Assembly (NCBI RefSeq): GCF_001270495.1
Contig: NZ_LGUR01000094.1
Coordinates: forward strand, 62,001 to 126,000
DNA: 64,000 bases
Source of the DNA: Streptomyces viridochromogenes
GTDB taxonomy: Bacteria > Actinomycetota > Actinomycetes > Streptomycetales > Streptomycetaceae
Direction: 5' to 3'
Positions 44,942-59,081 of this stretch are shown one piece after another. The notes beneath the pieces were generated by a model, which was given only the letters and a program-made list of their open reading frames with translations, made no database searches and had not been told where the DNA came from. Numbering within the stretch: position 1 is the stretch's first letter; each line of letters starts with the position of its first letter. The translations under genes were made by a program, and so were the position numbers.

Positions 44942-45490
44942 ATGGACGCCGCACAGCAGGAAGCCACCGCAAGAGCGCGGGATCTGCAGCGGAACTGGTA
45001 CGGGGAGCCGCTGGGGACGCTCTTCCGTAAGCTCATCGACGATCTTGGTCTCAACCAGGCTCGTCTCGCGGGGGTACTGGGACTGTCCGCACCGATGCTG
45101 TCGCAGCTGATGAGCGGTCAGCGGGCGAAGATCGGCAATCCCGCCGTGGTCCAGCGGGTGCAACTGCTCCAGGACCTGGCGGGGCAGGTGGCGGACGGCA
45201 GCGTGAGCGCGGCCGAGGCCACCGAGCGCATGGAAGAGATCAAGAAGTCGCAGGGGGGCTCGGTGCTGAGCAACACGACGCAGACGACGAGCAGTTCGGG
45301 CGCACCCACGGTCAAGAGGGTGGTCCGTGAGATCCAGTCGCTGCTGCGCTCGGTCGCGGCCGCCGGAGACATCATCGAGGCTGCGGACACCCTCGCCCCC
45401 AGCCACCCGGAACTGGCAGAGTTCCTCCGGGTGTACGGCGCCGGCCGCACCTCCGACGCGGTCACGCACTACCAGTCCCACCAGAACTGA
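44942..45490 (+). CDS. helix-turn-helix DNA-binding protein, XRE-like
   Basis: A 182-aa protein with a lambda-repressor-like HTH at about residues 23-60 (FRKLIDDLGLNQARLAGVLG, then LSAPMLSQLMSGQRAKIGNP) and a helical C-terminal part. The ATG at 44942 lies 10 bases after GGGGAGACG. The gene is conserved across Streptomyces next to a Ser/Thr kinase gene; targets are unknown. A terminator hairpin follows at once. Confidence 0.88.
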   Translation: MDAAQQEATARARDLQRNWYGEPLGTLFRKLIDDLGLNQARLAGVLGLSAPMLSQLMSGQRAKIGNPAVVQRVQLLQDLAGQVADGSVSAAEATERMEEIKKSQGGSVLSNTTQTTSSSGAPTVKRVVREIQSLLRSVAAAGDIIEAADTLAPSHPELAEFLRVYGAGRTSDAVTHYQSHQN

Positions 45491-45496
45491 CTCCGG

Positions 45497-45531
45497 GGCC
45501 CGGTCGCCGAAGGGGGTTCGGCAACCGGGCC
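45497..45531 (+). terminator. terminator after the HTH gene
   Basis: GGCCCGGTCGCCGAA and TTCGGCAACCGGGCC pair with one mismatch around a GGGGG loop, seven bases beyond the stop. Confidence 0.85.
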
Positions 45532-45743
45532 GACGGCCTACGTCCTGAGCGGCACGAGGGGTCGTGCGGCTCATCGGCGAGGTCACGCGGGGTCTGGTCG
45601 CGCGCGGTCTGATCACGACGGGCACGACGGGGGCGTGTCCCTCACCGTGGAAGGCGCGAACGCGGTTCAGCGAGGGGGAGTCATATCGCTCGTCGAGGGG
45701 GAAGCAAGGGGGGTAACCGAAGGGGGAGGAGCGACGCACAACC

Positions 45744-47411
45744 ATGGGTGAGGTCTTCGCCGGCCGGTACGAACTGGTCGACCCGATCGGGCGCGGCGGC
45801 GTCGGTGCCGTCTGGCGTGCCTGGGACCACCGCCGACGCCGGTATGTGGCCGCCAAGGTGCTCCAGCAGAGTGACGCGCACTCTCTGCTGCGGTTCGTCC
45901 GCGAACAGGCCCTCCGGATCGATCACCCCCATGTACTCGCGCCCGCCAGCTGGGCCGCCGACGACGACAAGGTCCTGTTCACCATGGATCTCGTGGCCGG
46001 CGGTTCGCTGGTCCATCTCGTCGGGGACTACGGCCCCTTGCCGCCCTCCTTCGTCTGCACGCTCCTCGACCAACTCCTCTCGGGGCTGGCCGCGGTGCAC
46101 GCGGAGGGTGTCGTCCACCGTGACATCAAGCCCGCCAACCTGCTGCTCGAAGCCACCGGCACAGGGCGCCCACGGCTGCGCCTGTCCGACTTCGGCATCG
46201 CCATGCGGCTGGGTGAGCCCCGCCTGACCGAGACCAACCTCGTGGTGGGAACCCCTGGCTATCTCGCGCCCGAGCAACTCATGGGAGCGGAACCGGATTT
46301 CCCCGCCGACCTCTTCGCCGTGGGACTCGTCGCCCTGTATCTGCTGGAGGGCGCCAAGCCTGACGTCAAAGCGCTCGTGCAGTACTTCGCCGAGCACGGA
46401 ACTCCCAGTGCGCCCACGGGCATTCCGGAACCGTTGTGGCAGGTCGTGGCCTCGCTGTTGCAGCCGGATCCGCAGGCGCGGTTCCGCACGGCCACGGGTG
46501 CGCGCAAGGCGCTCGCCTCGGCCGCCGAGCTGCTGCCGGAACCCGGTCCCGACGACGAGCTCATCGAGATCTTCGACCAAATCGGGCCCCTGCCAACGGG
46601 GTTCGAGGCGGGCGGACCACTGAAACGCGCGCCTGGAGTCGAAGGTGACACGGGTGGCCTGCGGCAGTCCGGCACGGGCTCCGGACCCGGCTCCGGCCCT
46701 GCGGGCTCGGTCAACTCCGGCTCCTGGCCTATGGGTACCGGGTCGATGGCGCCCGACACCGGATCCGGGGCCACCGGCACCGACTCGGCGCCGAGGGGCA
46801 CCACACCGAGCGATCCGCGCCAGGGCGTGGCCACCCCGGCCCCGGCTTCCGAGGAATCGTCCGTCCCCTCGCGGTCCGGCCCCAAGGACGGACCCCTCAG
46901 CATGTCGGACACCGGCAGCTTCCATCTGCCACCCCCGCCCACCGCCTTCTCCCCGCAGACTCAAACGCCCCCGCCACAGCCGCACCCGGCACACGTGCAG
47001 GCACAGGCACACGTACAGAACCAGCCACAGGGCCAGGGACAGGGCCAGACCGGCCAGGCGCACCAGGGCGCCCAGCACCGCTCGCCCCACACCTCTCCCT
47101 ACGACACCACGCACGTCCTCGCCTCCCCTCAACCACGCGCACCGCAGTACCCGACTCAGCCCCCGACGCCGGTGCAACACCAACGCGTCGATGCCTCTAC
47201 TGCTTCGTACACCGCTCAGAGCCCACAGGTTCCACCTTCGGCGCCCTCAATCGCGCAGCCGCACCGCCGCGGCGGCCACCGCGCCGCCCGCCGCAGAGCC
47301 CACGGCCTGGCACGGCGCCGTCCCGGACCGCCCGCCAAAGTGGCCGTACCGCTCCTGCTGCTGGCGCTGGCCTGCTACGCCGTGGGTTTCTGGGCGCTGA
47401 CCCGCATCTGA
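45744..47411 (+). CDS. Ser/Thr protein kinase with long Gln/Pro-rich linker and C-terminal transmembrane helix
   Basis: The 555-aa kinase has a cytoplasmic Hanks domain (about residues 7-260): Gly-rich loop GRGGVGAVW, Lys in AAKVLQ, HRDIKPANLL, DFGIAMR and APEQLMG. It has no PASTA repeats; instead a long low-complexity region follows (Gly/Ser/Pro to residue 400, then Gln/His-rich to about 510) and a single helix at about 531-551 (PLLLLALACYAVGFWALT). The ATG follows GGGGGAGGAGCGAC. Substrates are unknown. Confidence 0.92.
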   Translation: MGEVFAGRYELVDPIGRGGVGAVWRAWDHRRRRYVAAKVLQQSDAHSLLRFVREQALRIDHPHVLAPASWAADDDKVLFTMDLVAGGSLVHLVGDYGPLPPSFVCTLLDQLLSGLAAVHAEGVVHRDIKPANLLLEATGTGRPRLRLSDFGIAMRLGEPRLTETNLVVGTPGYLAPEQLMGAEPDFPADLFAVGLVALYLLEGAKPDVKALVQYFAEHGTPSAPTGIPEPLWQVVASLLQPDPQARFRTATGARKALASAAELLPEPGPDDELIEIFDQIGPLPTGFEAGGPLKRAPGVEGDTGGLRQSGTGSGPGSGPAGSVNSGSWPMGTGSMAPDTGSGATGTDSAPRGTTPSDPRQGVATPAPASEESSVPSRSGPKDGPLSMSDTGSFHLPPPPTAFSPQTQTPPPQPHPAHVQAQAHVQNQPQGQGQGQTGQAHQGAQHRSPHTSPYDTTHVLASPQPRAPQYPTQPPTPVQHQRVDASTASYTAQSPQVPPSAPSIAQPHRRGGHRAARRRAHGLARRRPGPPAKVAVPLLLLALACYAVGFWALTRI

Positions 47412-47463
47412 GTCCGCCGAGGCCTCGCCGCTGTCCCTCGCGCTGTCCCTCCGCTGCCCCGCC

Positions 47464-48807
47464 CTAGACGGCTCCAGCCCTCCGTCGAGCCACCACCGTC
47501 CACACCCCCAGCACCACCAGCACCACAGTCCCCGTGCCGATCCCGCTCACCGCGAGCACGGTCATCGCAGCGTCACCGCCGCCCCCGGCTCCGCTCCCGG
47601 CCCCACCCCCGGCAGCAGCCCCCCAGTCACCTGTCCCCGCCTCGATGACGCCCCGCGGCTCAGGTGCCCCCGCGTATGCGGGGCCGGACTGCGCCGCACC
47701 CTCCAGCCGCACGCGCAACGTCAGCCGGAACGGCCCCTCGCCGAACTTCTCGGCAACTCCAGCCGCGAGGTGCACGACGAGGTAGTAGGAGCCGGCGAAC
47801 CGCATCGCGCTGAGCGGGGCGGGTCCGGCGTACCGGTTCTCGTACGTGACCGGCGGCAGGGGATCGAGTTCGGCGGTCTTCTGGCGGCCGTCGTAGGTGG
47901 CGCTCGCGTCGTCGACGAAGCCGTGCACGGGGTTGTAGAGCGAGAGATTCAGGGCGCCGCCCGCGTTGCCGGCGCCGCTGTTCGAGCTGCCCAGTTCGGC
48001 GGTGGCGTACAGCTGGCGCCCCCAGTCGAGCGGCACCTTGTAGAAGAGCGTCCGGCCGGGCTCGATGTCGGAGCTCCAGACGCCGGTGCCGATGGATTCC
48101 GCCGCCGCGAAGCCGGAGCCGCCCTCGCGGCGGGTGGCCTCACCGGTGAGGGGTGCCTGCGAGGCGGAATCCCAGGCCTCGGGGGCCGTCGTCGCGCCGG
48201 TCTGCCTCAGGGGCGGCTCCGAGGTGGCGAAGAGCTCCAGGTCCCAGGTGCCCGGCGTGGAGGTTGCCGTACTGACGCGCTCGACGATCACGTAGTAGGT
48301 GCCCGCGGTCTCGCAGCGCGACCGCTTGACGGAGATCTCGCGCGCGCCCCACGCCGCGATCGGCCGCGGGGTGCTGACGATGCCGAAGGTCTTGGTGCCG
48401 GAGGAACAGGAGCGGCCGTCGGAATCCTCCACGGAGACCTTGATCCCGTCGCCCGCACGGACGGTGCTGCCGGGGGCGGGGATGGCGGTCGCGGAGACAT
48501 ATACGTCAGAGACGGCGTCTAGTTCGAGGCTGTAGTACGTCCTTCCGTCGCTCGGCAGGGAGCTCCGGTACGTCGCGCCAGGTGTGAGGGGTGCGGCGTC
48601 CGAGGTGCCCGCCGCACCGGTGACGGACCGGGCGTCCGGCGCGAAGGCATAAGGGCTGGGGGTGCCGGCCGCGAGTGCGGACCCGCCCGGCAGGGCGGCT
48701 GTCGTGCACAGCAACAGCGCCCCTACGACGGCCACGCGCGCGCGTGCCGGGAGATGACCGCGCCGCACCTTCGCCCGGCGCCACCGCGCCGTACGCCGCC
48801 GCCTCAT
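47464..48807 (-). CDS. secreted protein with C-terminal membrane anchor, unknown function
   Basis: A 447-aa exported protein: signal peptide (about residues 1-38, VVGALLLCTTAALPGGSALAA) after a basic leader, two beta-rich domains that look like pre-peptidase C-terminal-type folds (YYSLELDAVSDVYVSATAI and LFYKVPLDWGRQLYATAEL), a Gly-rich linker, and a C-terminal helix followed by RRRAGAV. An upstream GTG (48810) is equally possible. It resembles Streptomyces cell-surface hypothetical proteins; partners unknown. Confidence 0.82.
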   Translation of the reverse strand: MRRRRTARWRRAKVRRGHLPARARVAVVGALLLCTTAALPGGSALAAGTPSPYAFAPDARSVTGAAGTSDAAPLTPGATYRSSLPSDGRTYYSLELDAVSDVYVSATAIPAPGSTVRAGDGIKVSVEDSDGRSCSSGTKTFGIVSTPRPIAAWGAREISVKRSRCETAGTYYVIVERVSTATSTPGTWDLELFATSEPPLRQTGATTAPEAWDSASQAPLTGEATRREGGSGFAAAESIGTGVWSSDIEPGRTLFYKVPLDWGRQLYATAELGSSNSGAGNAGGALNLSLYNPVHGFVDDASATYDGRQKTAELDPLPPVTYENRYAGPAPLSAMRFAGSYYLVVHLAAGVAEKFGEGPFRLTLRVRLEGAAQSGPAYAGAPEPRGVIEAGTGDWGAAAGGGAGSGAGGGGDAAMTVLAVSGIGTGTVVLVVLGVWTVVARRRAGAV

Positions 48808-49095
48808 CACGCGCCACCCCTCGTCGCCGCCGGACCATGGACCGTCGCCCATCCTGCCCAGCCCGGCCGCTCGCCACCCACCCAATCCGTACGACCGTCC
48901 GATACGCCCGTCTCTAAGGGCTCCGAGCGGCTCCCGCAACTCGAAGTCATGACGCTGCGCGGCCCGATCACGCCAAGGACCCCGATCAAGCCAGGACCCG
49001 GAGCGCACACGCACCCCGGGCACACACGCACCCCGGGCACACAAAACCCCGACCGCTGGGCGGCCGGGGTCTGCTTCAGATTCCGATGTGGTGAC
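48808..49095. other. spacer between the secreted protein gene and DLW-39
   Basis: It holds tandem copies of CACACACGCACCCCGGG (about 49004-49040) and the DLW-39 terminator hairpin. No gene supported. Confidence 0.5.
49046..49070 (-). terminator. rho-independent terminator of the DLW-39 gene
   Basis: On the minus strand ACCCCGGCCGCC and the pairing GCGGTCGGGGT stem (one mismatch) are followed by TTTTG, which is the arrangement of an intrinsic terminator. Confidence 0.82.
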
Positions 49096-49224
49096 TCACG
49101 AACCCGTGGGCACGGAGTCAGTCGCCTCCGTCCACAGATCCTGCTCGGCGCGATCCGCCTGGATCTGGCGGTACACGAGGAGCCCGCCGATGGCGGCCAG
49201 TGCGACCAGGAGAAGCTTCTTCAC
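49096..49224 (-). CDS. DLW-39 family protein
   Basis: A 42-aa actinobacterial protein of the DLW-39 family: one N-terminal helix (KKLLLVALAAIGGLLVYRQI) and the signature DLWTEATDSVPTGS at the C-terminus. The GTG at 49224 follows GACGAGG. The family lies near gyrA-DUF3566 in many actinobacteria; function unknown. Confidence 0.93.
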   Translation of the reverse strand: MKKLLLVALAAIGGLLVYRQIQADRAEQDLWTEATDSVPTGS

Positions 49225-49561
49225 CGCGCGACCTCGTCTTTCCTTGACGTAGGGGACCTCTGGCGCCCGACTATACACACCGACCGATACCGATCGGTGA
49301 CCTGCGTGGGCGCTCAACTTCCGTCCGGAACACCGCAGTAGAAGCGGATTACATCGCTCCGATCGGAGGGTGATCACACCCCGACAGACGGTGACTTCGC
49401 TCCCCTTCCTCCACCTTTCCGCACTCTTCGTGCTTCTTGCGCCCATTCGAGTGGTGTTCATCTGAAGATCGCCGCGTCATGGGCGTCGGTCCATGACTTC
49501 TCGGCCCCCATACACATCATGAGGAAAGTACGCAAATCGCCCAACCCGAAAGTGAGGGGCC
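49225..49561. other. 337-base divergent promoter region of DLW-39 and DUF6344 genes
   Basis: It includes an ACCGATCGGT palindrome near 49290 and CACACCGACCGATACCGATC. No gene seen. Confidence 0.4.
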
Positions 49562-49951
49562 ATGACCCGAAACACGGTCATGAAGCTGTGGACCACCATC
49601 GTCACCGCCTTCCTCGCGCTGTTCACGGCGCTCGGCTTCGTCTCGACCACCTCCGCCGCGGCGGTACCGCACACCGAGACGTCCCGCAAGAGCAACAGCG
49701 ACGACAAGGACCGCAGCGCGGAGCTGACGGTGCCGGCGATGCCCCAATGGGCCTGGTCCTATGCGAGGGCGCTGCCTCCCACGATGAAGCAGCGCATCCG
49801 AGCCGAGGCCCACGGCAAGACCCCCAGCTGCCGGCACCGCCCCCTCTCGGACACGGAAGCGGCAGCGGACGCGGCCACCTCCGGCTCGGCCACCCGGGAG
49901 TGCGCACACGCCGGCTCCTCGGGGCAGCCACTCGTTCCGCACCAGCGTTGA
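49562..49951 (+). CDS. DUF6344 domain protein, secreted
   Basis: The 129-aa protein has a signal peptide (about residues 1-33, MKLWTTIVTAFLALFTALGF to SAAA) and a short exported tail with TVPAMPQWAWSYARALPPTM, a DUF6344 mark. The ATG follows GAAAGTGAGGGGCC. Function unknown. Confidence 0.85.
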   Translation: MTRNTVMKLWTTIVTAFLALFTALGFVSTTSAAAVPHTETSRKSNSDDKDRSAELTVPAMPQWAWSYARALPPTMKQRIRAEAHGKTPSCRHRPLSDTEAAADAATSGSATRECAHAGSSGQPLVPHQR

Positions 49952-50120
49952 ACCGACGGCTCGCCCCTGAGCCGTCACCCCTTATCCCAATGCGCAAGGC
50001 CTGTTGACTGCAGACCGCTCGTTCACAGCGAGCTTGCTTACCCAGTACCGCTTTCGCCGTACCGCTCTTGCAGCACCGCTCATGCAGCACCGCTCACGAC
50101 GACGGCCCCTATGGCGTGCT

Positions 50121-50864
50121 TCATCCCTCTTGGACGATGTGCCGGAGATAGGCCCACGGATCATTGAGGTAGCGCCGCCAGTGGTCGACGATTTCCAGAT
50201 CCCGCCAGTCGGCGGGACGCATTCCGTGGTCGCCCACCTCGATGATCTCGGCGCCGGGCAGCGCCGTCAGCACGGGTGAGTGCGTGGCGCAGATGATCTG
50301 CGCACCGGAACGCCCCAGTTCATGCAGATGCCCGACCAGTTGAAGACAGGAAGCGAAGGACAGCGCGGCCTCGGGCTCGTCCAGGACATAGAGCCCCGGC
50401 TCCTGGAACCGCTCCCGGAAGGCCATCAGAAAGCCTTCGCCGTGGCTCATCTCGTCCGCGGCCCCGGACAGCCTTCCCGTCTCCTGTTCCCGGCCCAGCG
50501 CGTCCAGCGCGGTCTCCGCCCGCAGAAAGAAGCCTCTGCGGCGCGTCCGAGGCCCCCGCAACATACGGCGGCCGGCCGGCGTCGCCTCGAACCGTATCCG
50601 CCCGCCCAGCGCCGACGGCTCACGCCGACTCGCGTACTTGTAGCCCGCGGATCCGCCCCAGGAGTCCAGGCCGAACCCCTCGGCCAGCGCCTCGACGAGG
50701 GTCGACTTGCCCGAGCCGTTCTCCCCCACCAGGAACGTCACCGGCGCGGTGAACTTCAGGCCGTCGTCCAGCAGCTGCCGCACGCACGGCACCGACCACG
50801 GCCACTGGCCGCCTTCCTCCAGCTCGCCCTCGGCGACATGCGCGTATGCCCGTTCGACGATCAT
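50121..50864 (-). CDS. AAA family ATPase (RecF/SMC-like ABC ATPase)
   Basis: The 247-aa ATPase carries Walker A (FLVGENGSGKSTLVEALAEG, about residues 44-63), a signature-like segment LSGAADEMSHGEGFLMAF, Walker B (LYVLDEPEAALSF) and the H-loop ATHSPVL. It is a compact overcoming-lysogenisation-type/ABC ATPase used in nucleic acid processes or in phage defence; no partner gene is adjacent, so its role is open. It is convergent with the DUF6344 gene. Confidence 0.9.
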   Translation of the reverse strand: MIVERAYAHVAEGELEEGGQWPWSVPCVRQLLDDGLKFTAPVTFLVGENGSGKSTLVEALAEGFGLDSWGGSAGYKYASRREPSALGGRIRFEATPAGRRMLRGPRTRRRGFFLRAETALDALGREQETGRLSGAADEMSHGEGFLMAFRERFQEPGLYVLDEPEAALSFASCLQLVGHLHELGRSGAQIICATHSPVLTALPGAEIIEVGDHGMRPADWRDLEIVDHWRRYLNDPWAYLRHIVQEG

Positions 50865-50904
50865 TGCGTCAGGCTCTCATCCGCCACTGACAACCGGACA
50901 TGCG

Positions 50905-50938
50905 AAAGACCCCCGGGCCGTGTGGACCGGGGGTCTTT
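50905..50938 (-). terminator. terminator downstream of tRNA-Ile
   Basis: AAAGACCCCCGG and CCGGGGGTCTTT form a perfect 12-bp stem with a 10-base loop, five bases beyond the encoded CCA. A T tract follows on the plus strand and an A-rich arm on the minus strand. Confidence 0.82.
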
Positions 50939-50945
50939 TCGCTGG

Positions 50946-51019
50946 TGGGGCTAACAGGATTTGAACCTGTGGCCTCATCCTTATCAGGGATGCGCTCTAA
51001 CCAACTGAGCTATAGCCCC
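50946..51019 (-). tRNA. tRNA-Ile (anticodon GAT)
   Basis: The 74-base gene shows acceptor stem GGGGCTA/TAGCCCC, D-arm AGCTCAGTTGGTTAGAGCGC, anticodon loop CTGATAA (anticodon GAT), T-arm ACAGGTTCAAATCCTGT and discriminator A at 50946. The 3' CCA is encoded (50943-50945), unlike the other two tRNAs here. Confidence 0.96.
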
Positions 51020-51130
51020 GCCGCGCTCTGCGGTGTGTGTGCCGCGCGCTGACTCCTGAAGATTAGCGCACGACCGGGGCAGTCCCAAAATCGGTTGTCG
51101 GGGGACGGTCAGCCGCGGTTTAGCAGCAGG

Positions 51131-51958
51131 TCACTCGTCCTCGGCCAGCGTCAGCTCGACGCCGCCCACGAAGCCGGCGGAGAGGTTGTAGATGAACGCG
51201 CCGAGTGTCGCCAGCGCGGTCGCGAGGACGACGTCGATGACCGCGATGATCGACGTGAACGTCAGGACGTGCGGCAGCGACAGGAAGGACTGCAGGTCGA
51301 AGCCGTTCGACTCGTTGGAGCCGGTCGCCTCGGAGATCGTTCCGCCGACCGTCGAGAAGACGCCCATCGCGTCCATGACCATCCAGAGCACCGCGGACGC
51401 GACGATCGTGCAGATGCCCAGCGCGATGGAGAGCAGGAAGCTGACCTTCATCACCGACCACGGGTCGGCCTTGGCCACACGCAGGCGCGCCTTGCGGGTA
51501 CGGGGCGTCGTGCTCGCTCCTGTGCGCGGCCGACGTGCGGCACTCGCCGGAGCGGGCGTCTGGTAGGCCTGCGGCGGGTGGTAGGGCCCGGCGGGCTGCT
51601 GTGCCTGCCGTTCCCCGGGCAGCGGCGACGCCGGCGCCGCGGAGGCCCCCTGCTGCGCCCCCGTGGGGGCGGACTGCGGCTGGGGCTGCGGCTGGGCACC
51701 CGGTCCGGCCGAGCCCGCGCCGGCCGCGTACTGCTGGGGCTGGGGCTGCGAGCCTCGGGTGTCCGTCACGGTTCCCCCCTGGGATCCAGGTGCGCCTGAC
51801 GAGGGCGAGTCCTTCGCCGGCGACTTGATCGCCTTCAGCTGGGTGGTGTGCGTGTCCGCCGCACGCGCGGCGGAGCCACGGCCGCCGCCGTCCGTCTCCT
51901 TACCGGCCGTAGAACCGGTCGAGGTTCCGGACGATCCGGCGCCCGTGGCTCCGCTCAC
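51131..51958 (-). CDS. DUF3566 domain membrane protein
   Basis: The 275-aa protein has a long disordered N-terminus (Gly/Ser/Pro/Gln-rich, residues 1-140, with QPQPQ repeats), a basic linker and a C-terminal DUF3566 domain with two transmembrane helices (about 166-192 and 232-256) and FLLSIALGICTIVASAVLWM. The GTG start follows CGAGGAGTGAG. It is equivalent to Rv0007 next to gyrA in mycobacteria. Function unknown, with a suggested link to division. Confidence 0.92.
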   Translation of the reverse strand: MSGATGAGSSGTSTGSTAGKETDGGGRGSAARAADTHTTQLKAIKSPAKDSPSSGAPGSQGGTVTDTRGSQPQPQQYAAGAGSAGPGAQPQPQPQSAPTGAQQGASAAPASPLPGERQAQQPAGPYHPPQAYQTPAPASAARRPRTGASTTPRTRKARLRVAKADPWSVMKVSFLLSIALGICTIVASAVLWMVMDAMGVFSTVGGTISEATGSNESNGFDLQSFLSLPHVLTFTSIIAVIDVVLATALATLGAFIYNLSAGFVGGVELTLAEDE

Positions 51959-51976
51959 GATGACTCACTCCTCGTG

Positions 51977-54574
<2,598 letters not shown>

Positions 54575-54616
54575 TGCTGGTGAAGATCCTTCCTGGTGCG
54601 GTCAGCTGAGACCGAC

Positions 54617-57212
<2,596 letters not shown>

Positions 57213-57800
57213 TCACCCGTAGGTGTCGCCGGGCCCCGTGCTGCCAGGCGCACGCAGAGGGCCGTAGCGGCGAGCAGGACCGCCGGGGCCCTGCACCTTG
57301 ATCTGCCGCACCGCGCCATGGCCGAGGTCCTCGTTGAGGCGGGCGACCAGCGTCGGGGCGAGCAGCCGCAGGTTCGTCGCCCAGGCCGTCGAGTCGCAGC
57401 GCACGACCAGGATTCGCTCGTCCTCGTCGTACTTCTCCGGCACGCAGTGCTTGGCGACGTCCTCGCCGACGATCTGTGGCCAGCGGCCCATCACACCGCC
57501 CACCGCGGCCGGGGTCTCCCAACCCCGCTCGGTGATCAAGCGGTTAATGGCGGAGCCGAGCGCCACGGGGTCGCGGCCGTCTGCCCGCGCGCCGGAGCGC
57601 AGGCCGCCGCGCCGCGCCTGCTTCTTCTGCCGCGCCGCGTCCCCACGCGCGCGTGCCTGCTCCTTGGCCGCCCTGAGCGCCACGCGCGCGAGGTCGACGC
57701 CGGAGGGCTCGGGGGTCTTCTTCGGGGCGTTCTCGGACGCCTTGTCGGACGGCCGGTCGGACGGGCTGGGGGACGGACCGTGGGACGAGTTCTCGCTCAT
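57213..57800 (-). CDS. DUF721 family protein (DciA-like)
   Basis: The 195-aa protein has a disordered charged N-terminus (residues 1-60) and a C-terminal DUF721/DciA domain (about 78-175, [37 protein letters not shown] and [31 protein letters not shown]). DciA loads the replicative helicase DnaB at oriC in bacteria lacking DnaC, consistent with its place between recF and gyrB. Its ATG overlaps recF as ATGA. Confidence 0.93.
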   Translation of the reverse strand: MSENSSHGPSPSPSDRPSDKASENAPKKTPEPSGVDLARVALRAAKEQARARGDAARQKKQARRGGLRSGARADGRDPVALGSAINRLITERGWETPAAVGGVMGRWPQIVGEDVAKHCVPEKYDEDERILVVRCDSTAWATNLRLLAPTLVARLNEDLGHGAVRQIKVQGPGGPARRYGPLRAPGSTGPGDTYG

Positions 57801-58918
57801 ACGCGCTCCACCGTCCCCTCGGCCACCGTGTACCGCACCCCGGTCAGTACGTGCGGTACGTCGTCGTCGACCGCGGCGGTCACCAGGACCTGCTCGCCGG
57901 GCGCGACCAGCTCGGCCAGGCGCTCGCGGCGCCGGGTGTCCAGCTCCGCGAAGACGTCGTCGAGGACCAGTACCGGTTCGTTACCCTCGGCCCGCAGCAG
58001 GTCGTAGGAGGCCAGACGCAGCGCCAGCGCGTAGGACCAGGACTCGCCGTGCGAGGCGTATCCCTTGGCGGGCAGCTGACCGAGTTTGAGAAGCAAATCG
58101 TCACGGTGCGGGCCTACGAGGGTGACGCCCCGCTCGATCTCCTGCTTGCGGGCCTCGGCGAGCGCCGCCATCAGCTGCTCGAAGAGATCGTCGCGCGTGT
58201 GCGCCTCGCCGGGAGCCGACGGCTTGTAGTCCAGGGAGACGGGGCCGCCGCCGGGCGCCAGCTGCTCGTACGCCTTGTCGGCGAGTGGCTGGATCGCGGC
58301 GATCAGATCGAGACGCTGGGCGAGCAACTCGGCGCCCGCGCGCGCGAGATGCTGGTCCCAGACGTCGAGGGTGGACAGGTCCATGGACCGGCCGCCGTGC
58401 CGACGGGCCAGCGCGGCCGACTTCAGGAGGGTGTTGCGCTGCTTGAGCACCCGCTCGTAGTCGGAGCGGACGCCGGCCATGCGCGGGGAGCGGGCGGTGA
58501 TCAGCTCGTCGAGGAAGCGGCGCCGCTCGCCGGGGTCGCCCTTGACCAGGGCGAGGTCCTCGGGCGCGAACAGGACGGTCCGTACGATCCCCAGTACGTC
58601 ACGCGGTCTGACCTGCGAGGACCTGTTGATGCGGGCCCGGTTGGACTTGCCCGGGTTGAGCTCCAGCTCGACCAGCTGCTGCCTCTCGCCCTGCCGCACC
58701 TGCGCCCGGATGATCGCCCGGTCGGCGCCCATGCGGACGAGGGGAGCGTCGGAGGCGACGCGATGGCTGCCGAGGGTGGCGAGATAGCCGACGGCCTCGA
58801 CGAGGTTGGTCTTGCCCTGGCCGTTGGGACCGACGAAGGCGGTGACGCCCGGGTCCAGCGGTACTTCGACCCGGGCGTACGAGCGGAAGTCGGCCAGCGA
58901 CAGATGCGTGACGTGCAT
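57797..58918 (-). CDS. recF: DNA replication and repair protein RecF
   Basis: The 373-aa SMC-like ATPase starts [20 protein letters not shown] and has Walker A (GPNGQGKTN at 30-38), the [14 protein letters not shown] segment, and C-terminal ABC motifs ([15 protein letters not shown]) with Walker B ([17 protein letters not shown]). It loads RecA at gaps. The gene is coupled to DUF721 by ATGA overlap and follows gnd after a 160-base spacer with DnaA boxes. Confidence 0.96.
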   Translation of the reverse strand: MHVTHLSLADFRSYARVEVPLDPGVTAFVGPNGQGKTNLVEAVGYLATLGSHRVASDAPLVRMGADRAIIRAQVRQGERQQLVELELNPGKSNRARINRSSQVRPRDVLGIVRTVLFAPEDLALVKGDPGERRRFLDELITARSPRMAGVRSDYERVLKQRNTLLKSAALARRHGGRSMDLSTLDVWDQHLARAGAELLAQRLDLIAAIQPLADKAYEQLAPGGGPVSLDYKPSAPGEAHTRDDLFEQLMAALAEARKQEIERGVTLVGPHRDDLLLKLGQLPAKGYASHGESWSYALALRLASYDLLRAEGNEPVLVLDDVFAELDTRRRERLAELVAPGEQVLVTAAVDDDVPHVLTGVRYTVAEGTVERV

Positions 58919-58964
58919 GGTCGTTCGCCGACCTCCCCCAACGTGTGCTTCAGCTTTCCCCAGT

Positions 58965-59022
58965 TGTGGACAACCGGGTCACTCCCGAGGGTGCCAGGGT
59001 GCCATCCCCAGGGTGTGGATTA
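58965..59022 (-). promoter_or_regulatory. DnaA box (consensus) and variant in the recF-gnd spacer
   Basis: TGTGGACAA at 58965-58973 matches the consensus exactly. TGTGGATTA at 59014-59022 matches TTGTCCACA with two mismatches. They lie upstream of recF. Confidence 0.6.
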
Positions 59023-59081
59023 CTTCTTCTCATTTCCGACGGTCGTTCCCGACGGCCGTTTCCGACGATGGTTCTCGACGG

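Noticed and set aside
45569..45735. Possible small gene between the HTH and kinase genes
   Set aside because: No start with a ribosome binding site and no hydrophobic or conserved pattern; it is more likely the kinase promoter region.
48994..49045. CACCCCGGGCACACA repeats suggesting a CRISPR array
   Set aside because: Only two or three short direct copies with no unique spacers; no cas genes in the window.
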